From NCBI GenBank assembly GCA_013152575.1, contig JAADGB010000037.1, positions 1 to 5,833 on the forward strand: DNA of 5,833 bases, read 5' to 3'. Of the stretch, positions 1 through 4,384 are shown piece after piece. The first letter of the stretch is position 1, and every line of letters starts with the position of its first letter. This DNA is from Thermoproteota archaeon. GTDB lineage: Archaea > Thermoproteota > Thermoprotei_A > Sulfolobales > Acidilobaceae. A model generated the notes under the pieces. The model was given only the letters and a program-made list of their open reading frames with translations, was not told the origin of the DNA and ran no database searches. Both the position numbers and the translations under genes were made by a program.

Positions 1-237
1 AGTCATGAACCTCGACAGGTTGAGAGAAGAAAAGCAGATACAAAGACTCTCACAATATCCAATGATCTTGGAGACTACATTGCCGGTGATCCACTGATAA
101 CCATAATATACTCATACCCGCTAGTCGGAGGATCCACATCAGGATATACGAGCCTCGATAATACACTAGCTACTGTTATTGTTGGGTTTGCCGCGTTATT
201 ATTGATCCTAGCAACAATATATAAATTTAAAAATTAA
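1..237 (+). CDS. C-terminal fragment of an unidentified membrane-anchored protein
   Basis: Frame 1 is open from the first base to a TAA at 235-237, giving 78 residues; the start lies upstream of the window. I do not recognise the family. The visible part begins with a charged stretch (PRQVERRKADTK), continues with a Thr/Ser/Gly/Tyr-containing segment around LVGGSTSGYTSLDN, and ends in one hydrophobic helix at about fragment residues 57-73 (LATVIVGFAALLLILATIY) followed by a short basic tail, KFKN. This is the layout of a protein held in the membrane by its C-terminal helix, with the bulk probably outside the cell and the basic tail inside; that topology is inference from the positive-inside rule. 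The gene ends directly before a T-rich terminator and converges on the protease gene. Surface-layer, secreted-protease or transporter-subunit identities are possible, but nothing visible decides between them. A competing 31-codon ATG frame starting at base 5 has no support. Confidence 0.6.
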   Translation, partial: SHEPRQVERRKADTKTLTISNDLGDYIAGDPLITIIYSYPLVGGSTSGYTSLDNTLATVIVGFAALLLILATIYKFKN

Positions 238-250
238 TTTATTTTTTCCC
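222..250. terminator. Bidirectional U-run terminator between convergent genes
   Basis: The 26-bp gap between the TAA at 235-237 and the protease stop at 264-266, with the last codons of the upstream gene, is strongly AT-rich. On the + strand the RNA would carry U-runs just after the stop (TTTATTTTTT, about 238-247). On the - strand, RNA leaving the protease gene would read AATTTTTAAATTT across about 224-236. Archaeal transcription commonly ends at such U-tracts without a required hairpin, so one short zone could terminate both genes. A small 4-bp inverted repeat (CCGA at 250-253, TCGG at 259-262, 5-nt loop) lies beside it and is probably too weak to matter. The assignment rests on composition and position. 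Confidence 0.55.
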
Positions 251-263
251 CGATTCCTTCGGC

Positions 264-1142
264 CTACATATACCGGTCTCCATGCTGCCTGGGAGTCGGA
301 ACCGGCTGAGGTAGATACTCTACTCCAGGCCTATTGTGCGGACTCTGCGGATACAGCTCCATTAGCTTGTAAACCTCCTCGGGAATCCCCTCCTTAACAG
401 GCAACCCTATCTCCTTAGCCTTCTCATAAGTTATAGGATAGTCATGAGTCCACCTACCCTCAGTTAGAAGCTTTGCCAGCTCCTCAGCCTTCTCCCTACC
501 CATCTTATCCTCGAGAAGCTCCACTATTACCTCCTGCATCTCCTCTATAGCCTTCCTAGCCACATCCGCGAGGATCAGTGTATTATCGCTCGCATCCTTT
601 CCCTTCAACTCAGCAACCCTCAAAATGCTCGGCGCCGGGACAACCGGGCCGTTTGGACTAGCTGCGAGCTGTGGATCCAATGGACCCAGTACAGCGTTGG
701 GATCCATCAGAATCTCATCGGCTGCCAATGCTATGAGAGTGCCACCGCTCATCGCGTAGTGCGGAACAATAACGATCTTCTTACCATTATGCCTCTTCAA
801 AGCCCTAGCTATCTGGCTAGCAGCTAACACTAGTCCCCCGGGAGTGTGTAGGATTAAGGCTATCGGCATGCCCGGAGGCGTTGTACGTATTGCTCTCAAT
901 ACCTCCTCGCTATCATCAATATCGATATATCTCCGGATAGGGATTCCGAGGAACGATACCCGTTCCTCGCGGTGGATCATCGTTATGACACGCCAGTTAT
1001 ACTTCCGCTCGAGTGCCCGTATGAGGGCCAGCCTAGCCGCTTGCAGGCGCCTCATGTTTAACGCTGGCGAGATCATCGCGAACAGGAATAATAGCCAGAA
1101 CAGCATCCAAATGGTACTATTGATATAGTCTGCTGTAGTCAC
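264..1142 (-). CDS. Membrane-anchored SDH-family (DUF114, ClpP-fold) serine protease
   Basis: This 292-aa protein has the hallmarks of the archaeal serine dehydrogenase proteinase family (SDH_sah, formerly DUF114), distant relatives of ClpP and SppA. Residues 8-29 form one hydrophobic N-terminal helix, a signal anchor, followed by a basic, probably helical linker at 31-48. The crotonase-like core follows: an oxyanion-loop motif HTPGG (99-103), the nucleophile motif MSGGT with Ser132, and LGPLDPQ (152-158). TEGRWTHDYPIT (227-238) carries His233. The family is described as using a Ser-Asp-His triad in that order; Ser132 and His233 fit, and Asp148 or Asp156 are candidates for the acid. The likely substrates are membrane or misfolded proteins, but none is known. 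The start is a GTG at 1140-1142, preceded at a 6-nt spacing by GGTGA. It is the last gene of the aspS cluster, 44 bp after the preceding stop. The C-terminal 25 residues are Pro-rich and probably disordered. Confidence 0.88.
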   Translation of the reverse strand: MTTADYINSTIWMLFWLLFLFAMISPALNMRRLQAARLALIRALERKYNWRVITMIHREERVSFLGIPIRRYIDIDDSEEVLRAIRTTPPGMPIALILHTPGGLVLAASQIARALKRHNGKKIVIVPHYAMSGGTLIALAADEILMDPNAVLGPLDPQLAASPNGPVVPAPSILRVAELKGKDASDNTLILADVARKAIEEMQEVIVELLEDKMGREKAEELAKLLTEGRWTHDYPITYEKAKEIGLPVKEGIPEEVYKLMELYPQSPHNRPGVEYLPQPVPTPRQHGDRYM

Positions 1143-1148
1143 TGAGGC

Positions 1149-1153
1149 TCACC
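1149..1153 (-). promoter_or_regulatory. Shine-Dalgarno site of the SDH-family protease
   Basis: On the - strand GGTGA lies 6 nt upstream of the GTG at 1142-1140. It matches the archaeal anti-SD sequence and supports this GTG as the true start of the protease gene. A possible weak TATA-like run (GAGTTAAACG on the - strand, about 1185-1194) overlaps the end of the upstream gene. It could give a secondary promoter, but it is not convincing. Confidence 0.6.
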
Positions 1154-1186
1154 ACATAATTATATGGACTGAACGGGTTGAAACGT

Positions 1187-1846
1187 TTAACTCAAACCCT
1201 TCTCCTCAACCTTGAACTTGGCCATAAAAGCCACGAATTTCATCTTAGAGAACTCAACGCGGGGCTTCAATAACTTAAACCTCCAAATCCTAGCGCGGTA
1301 AACCATAGAGTCGTCACCAATCGTTGTAGTGCCTCGGCACTTTCCACCTCTCTCGCACTCTCTAAGTATCGTGGCGGCCTTCGTTACAAGTTCCTCTAAA
1401 AGGGGCTCTTTGAAGTACAACGGTACTCCTTTACGCTTACACCATGTCAAGGCCTCCCACAGGGCTATCGCGGCTATTATCGAGACTAGGACTGAGGCGA
1501 TTAGTTTACCGGTTGTTCCCAGGGAGGAGATGAAGTTTATCCCGGAGAGTATCGCTCCCAGTAATCCGAATATGATGCTGAGGGAGAAGCTTAGCCCCCC
1601 ACTCTGCTTTCTAATACATCCCAAGGCGTTAGCCGCCTTTACAGCGATGGCAGGGTTCCAGTAGGTGTCGTTGATGTAGATGTTGACTGTCTTCATGTTG
1701 GGCTGGAAGACGATGCTGGGATTCCGAGACTTGAATACCACTACTATCCTATTGGCCTGCCTGTAGTATGTGTGGAACTCCTCCTTCTTCTCCTCAAAAG
1801 CTTGGAGGCTCGACGATGGACTTTGCAATCTCCCTCGCCTCTTCAA
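1187..1846 (-). CDS. Uncharacterised two-helix membrane protein
   Basis: I do not recognise this family. The longest frame gives 219 aa from a TTG at 1844-1846. Residues 18-80 are soluble and partly beta-like (NRIVVVFKS, KTVNIYINDTYW). Two hydrophobic helices follow at about 86-109 and 115-135, separated by a tight GTTGK turn, forming a helical hairpin. The C-terminal 85 residues are basic and carry Cys163 and Cys170; the other cysteines are Cys77 and Cys136. Both soluble parts should lie on the same side of the membrane, probably the cytoplasm given the KRK after helix 2. The start is uncertain: the TTG lies 53 bp inside trpS, and the first ~17 residues may be merely the shifted trpS frame. 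In-frame alternatives are TTG at 1828 and GTG at 1741 (AGGAT just upstream); the latter would cut into the likely strand NRIVVVF. It sits between trpS and the protease gene, so it is probably cotranscribed with both. Confidence 0.66.
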   Translation of the reverse strand: MKRRGRLQSPSSSLQAFEEKKEEFHTYYRQANRIVVVFKSRNPSIVFQPNMKTVNIYINDTYWNPAIAVKAANALGCIRKQSGGLSFSLSIIFGLLGAILSGINFISSLGTTGKLIASVLVSIIAAIALWEALTWCKRKGVPLYFKEPLLEELVTKAATILRECERGGKCRGTTTIGDDSMVYRARIWRFKLLKPRVEFSKMKFVAFMAKFKVEEKGLS

Positions 1847-2921
1847 GCCTAGCTTGATGCCTCTCCAAGAACTCCCTTAGCCTCTCAGCACCTATCGATT
1901 TACACTCGCCGCAGAGCATTGTTCCAGACCGGCAGTCCCTGTATATCTTGACAAGATCGTTATCTTCTGGTATCAGATGATACAGGTACAAGTCGTATAC
2001 AGTACAGGCTTCAGGGACCCCTCCTAGCCTCCTCTGCTCCTCAGCCGTAGCCCTTCCGCCAGTCAATGCACGCTTCAACTTCCAGATCGCCTTGTCCGGC
2101 GGGTCGGTTAGGAATATCGTGTAGTCTGGCCTACTGCTACTCATTTTGGCCCCGTCGAGTCCGCGGATCAACTTGTGGTATGTTGAGGCTGGCCTCTCCA
2201 ACCCGGCTAGATCGTGTAGCCTATCTGCCAGGTCCCTCGTTAACCTTAAGTGGGGATCCTGGTCGGCTCCTACAGGAACAACTATCCTCTTGTATCCACC
2301 GTACTCGTCGAGTTGCGGGTGGAGTATGTCCGCCGCTTGAGTCAACGCGGCTACGATTTTGCTCGGGGTTACGTCTCCATAAATCGCCTCCATCTCTGCC
2401 ATGGTGACCCTGCCTGAGAACAATTGTATGAGTCTATAGTATGGGGCTCCCCTATTCGTCTGGAAGTAGAAGTCGGTTTTATCCGGGTCTAGGCCTAGTG
2501 CGATCATGTTTGCAACATACTCCTCTATACCCAGCCTCACGATCTCCTTCCTGGGAAGCCTCCTCACCGCGTATGCTTCAGCGTCTGCCAGTGCGACGAA
2601 TACCTTCGCCCCCAGCTCGCGTTGGAAGTAGATGAGCTGGTCAACGGTTAGCTTGTGGCCGAAGTGGAATTTCCCGCTCGGCATGAAGCCCGTCAGTATA
2701 GCTATCTTCTCCCCCTTAGCAATCCCTTCGAGGATCACCTTGTCGAAGTCCCTGTGGCCGAATATTATGTTCCTCCTCATGTGGAGGCTCAATGGGAGGC
2801 CTAGCTCCCTCATCTTAGGGATGACTTCTGAGAAGGGCTTTATCCCGAATACCCGGCGTAGCCTGTCATAATCCTTGATCTCTACAGTACCCCATGGATC
2901 TAGGCGTTCCCCTGCCATCAT
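1794..2921 (-). CDS. trpS: Tryptophanyl-tRNA synthetase, archaeal/eukaryal type
   Basis: A class Ic aminoacyl-tRNA synthetase that attaches tryptophan to tRNA-Trp in the cytoplasm. The protein has 375 aa, normal for archaeal TrpRS. The N-terminal extension (1-70) leads into the Rossmann fold. The HIGH-type motif is PSGKFHFGHK (81-90), the KMSKS-type loop is GAKMSSSRPDY (257-267), and GADQDPHLRLTRD (218-230) is the typical archaeal/eukaryal segment between them. The C-terminal helical domain carries Cys306, Cys330, Cys337 and Cys340 (C-x23-C-x6-C-x2-C), which nearly matches the iron-sulfur motif described in Thermotoga maritima TrpRS (C-x22-C-x6-C-x2-C), so a bound [4Fe-4S] cluster or zinc is plausible. 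The start is the first of two tandem ATGs at 2921 and 2918; the upstream sequence is G-rich (GGGGGTTT), with no classic GGTGA. The gene follows the aspS stop by 25 bp, so it is probably read from the aspS promoter. Confidence 0.96.
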   Translation of the reverse strand: MMAGERLDPWGTVEIKDYDRLRRVFGIKPFSEVIPKMRELGLPLSLHMRRNIIFGHRDFDKVILEGIAKGEKIAILTGFMPSGKFHFGHKLTVDQLIYFQRELGAKVFVALADAEAYAVRRLPRKEIVRLGIEEYVANMIALGLDPDKTDFYFQTNRGAPYYRLIQLFSGRVTMAEMEAIYGDVTPSKIVAALTQAADILHPQLDEYGGYKRIVVPVGADQDPHLRLTRDLADRLHDLAGLERPASTYHKLIRGLDGAKMSSSRPDYTIFLTDPPDKAIWKLKRALTGGRATAEEQRRLGGVPEACTVYDLYLYHLIPEDNDLVKIYRDCRSGTMLCGECKSIGAERLREFLERHQARLEEAREIAKSIVEPPSF

Positions 2922-2946
2922 AAACCCCCGGAGTTAAGGGGGAGGG

Positions 2947-4308
2947 TTAGGGTAATAGTCTATCGGGGTCCCTCGGCAGGAGTCTCGCCTCCCTTATGTT
3001 GTCGAGGCCCAATGTCTGCATCACTATCCTCTCCAGACCCATACCAGCTCCTCCGTGTGGCGGTGCCCCGTGCTTGAAGAAGTCCAGGTAGAACTGGAAT
3101 GCTTCAGGCTTCAACCCCTTATCCCTCAGGTTCGCTAGGAGCACCTCGTACCTGTGTTCACGCTGGCTCCCGGTTACTACCTCTAGCCCCTTCATGAGGA
3201 GGTCGAAGCCGGTAGTCCACTCTGGCTCGTCTTCGAGCCTCATAGTGTAGAATGGCCTTGATCCCCACGGGTACTCAGTTATGAATACAAGGTCTGAATC
3301 ATATTTCTCCCTCACATACTTGCCGAGGAGCCTCTCACCCTCAGGGTCTAAGTCATCGCCGTATGGTATCTTTTTGCCATATTCTTCCTCGAGGATCTTG
3401 TATGCATCCCTGATTGATATCCTCGGTATCTCCCTGGGTACTATTATCTCGGCTTGGAATTCCTCGGCGATCGCCTTAGCCACCGGGTCCCTCACCAACT
3501 CCTCGGCGAGCTTCTTGAAGAAGCCCTCTACCTGCTTCATCACGTCTTCGGGTCCCTCGATGAACCCCAACTCTATGTCCATGCTGTGATACTCTGTTAA
3601 GTGCCTAGTAGTATGGTGTGGCTCTGCTCTAAACACTGGGCCTATCTCGAATACCCTCTCTAGGCCAGCGATAACTGCCATCTGCTTGTAGAACTGGGGG
3701 CTCTGTGCTAGGAACGCCTCTTTACCAAAGTATAGGACTGGGAACACCTCTGCCCCGCTCTCGGTCCCAGCGGCTACTATCTTGGGAGTGAATATCTCAA
3801 CGAACCTCTGTGAGGAATAGTATTCTCTGAACACCTTGGCGACCCAAGCCTTGAACTGGAATATCTTAGAGATCCTCGGGTTCCTTACATCGAGCCACCT
3901 ATAGTTTAACCTAGTCGCTAGCCCTGCATCGGTGCTTGTATCTGGCTCAAGTGGCAGAGGCTCCACTGGTATAGATAGTATCTCTAGCTTTGACGCCTTC
4001 AGCTCAATTCCCAGCTTAGATTTTGACTCAACCAGCTTGCCAGAGTAGCACACCACAGACTCCAGCTTTAACTCTTCTGAAGCCTCCACTACATCGTCAG
4101 GTGACTCTCCCTTCTTCACAACCACCTGTAGGACTCCAGTCCTATCCCTTAGTAGGATAAACTTCAAACGGCCCAGGTCCCTTATCCTATGGACCCAGCC
4201 GCAGACCCGGATCTCCCGGCCGATTAAATCACTACTCCCACGGTAGATATCCTCAATGAACGCCTCCTTGTACAAGTCCCCGGGGCACCTCTCTCTTCTA
4301 GGCGACAT
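2947..4308 (-). CDS. aspS: Aspartyl-tRNA synthetase, archaeal/eukaryal type
   Basis: A class IIb synthetase that charges tRNA-Asp, and possibly also tRNA-Asn, with aspartate in the cytoplasm. From the ATG at 4306-4308 it has 453 aa, close to the usual archaeal length. An N-terminal OB-fold anticodon-binding domain spans about 25-115 (GWVHRIRDLGRLKF at 37-50). The catalytic domain has a motif 1 region (FVEIFTPKIVAAGTESG, 169-185), motif 2 (FRAEPHHTTRHLTEYHSMD, 226-244) and motif 3 (GAPPHGGAGMGLERI, 414-428). GSQREHRYE (380-388) is also typical. There is no GAD-type insertion of the bacterial enzyme. In the OB fold, His40 stands where discriminating archaeal enzymes have Trp, while Lys98 is kept. 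A TTG at 4323 would add five residues. I prefer the ATG because a TATA-like box lies at 4325-4332, only 2 nt from the TTG, and no Shine-Dalgarno precedes either codon, which suggests a leaderless mRNA. It is the first gene of the - strand cluster. Confidence 0.95.
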   Translation of the reverse strand: MSPRRERCPGDLYKEAFIEDIYRGSSDLIGREIRVCGWVHRIRDLGRLKFILLRDRTGVLQVVVKKGESPDDVVEASEELKLESVVCYSGKLVESKSKLGIELKASKLEILSIPVEPLPLEPDTSTDAGLATRLNYRWLDVRNPRISKIFQFKAWVAKVFREYYSSQRFVEIFTPKIVAAGTESGAEVFPVLYFGKEAFLAQSPQFYKQMAVIAGLERVFEIGPVFRAEPHHTTRHLTEYHSMDIELGFIEGPEDVMKQVEGFFKKLAEELVRDPVAKAIAEEFQAEIIVPREIPRISIRDAYKILEEEYGKKIPYGDDLDPEGERLLGKYVREKYDSDLVFITEYPWGSRPFYTMRLEDEPEWTTGFDLLMKGLEVVTGSQREHRYEVLLANLRDKGLKPEAFQFYLDFFKHGAPPHGGAGMGLERIVMQTLGLDNIREARLLPRDPDRLLP

Positions 4309-4324
4309 TTTTGTAATTGTCAAG

Positions 4325-4332
4325 CTTTAAAG
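4325..4332. promoter_or_regulatory. Palindromic TATA-like box between aspS and metG
   Basis: CTTTAAAG is the most TATA-like element in the 76-bp divergent intergenic region and is its own reverse complement, so it could seat TBP for either direction. For metG a start about 26 bp downstream would fall near 4355, leaving a ~30-nt leader that contains the observed GGTGA. For aspS the same spacing falls near 4302-4306, at or just inside the ATG, consistent with a leaderless or near-leaderless mRNA, though the 20-bp distance to the ATG is a little short. A weaker TATGATA (- strand, 4341-4347) could serve aspS instead. No clear BRE is visible on either side. Confidence 0.45.
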
Positions 4333-4372
4333 TGCTTGTGTATCATACCCTTGGTTTACCAGGAGAAGCGCG

Positions 4373-4377
4373 GGTGA
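4373..4377 (+). promoter_or_regulatory. Shine-Dalgarno site of metG
   Basis: GGTGA (GGGTGA at 4372-4377) lies 7 nt before the GTG at 4385, a good archaeal spacing. It fixes the metG start: no other ATG, GTG or TTG is found in frame just upstream, and the nearby ATG at 4380 is out of frame and only 2 nt from this site. Confidence 0.7.
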
Positions 4378-4384
4378 CGATGGG

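Noticed and set aside
5..100. Small ATG frame of about 31 codons starting at base 5
   Set aside because: No RBS is visible, it is out of frame with the better supported membrane-tail frame, and it has no domain features.
214..232. ATATATAAATTTAAAA as a + strand TATA box
   Set aside because: No + strand gene lies downstream before the convergent protease gene. It encodes the last residues of the upstream protein and fits better as part of the terminator zone.
250..262. CCGA/TCGG hairpin after the protease gene
   Set aside because: Four base pairs are too few to call an intrinsic hairpin terminator or attenuator; it could arise by chance.
905..918. TTGATGATA on the - strand, a near match to a C box
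   Set aside because: The first base does not fit the consensus, and it encodes the Asp-Asp-Ser of the protease.
3538..3545. GTGATGA on the - strand, a match to a C/D box sRNA C box
   Set aside because: It lies inside aspS as codons for Val-Met-Lys, and no D box (CTGA) follows at the expected distance.
1329..3589. Several + strand frames opposite the - strand cluster (for example 1329-1664, 2066-2407, 3281-3589)
   Set aside because: They are antisense shadows of aspS, trpS and the membrane-protein gene; their compositions are Ser/Pro/Arg-rich and they lack RBS or promoter context.
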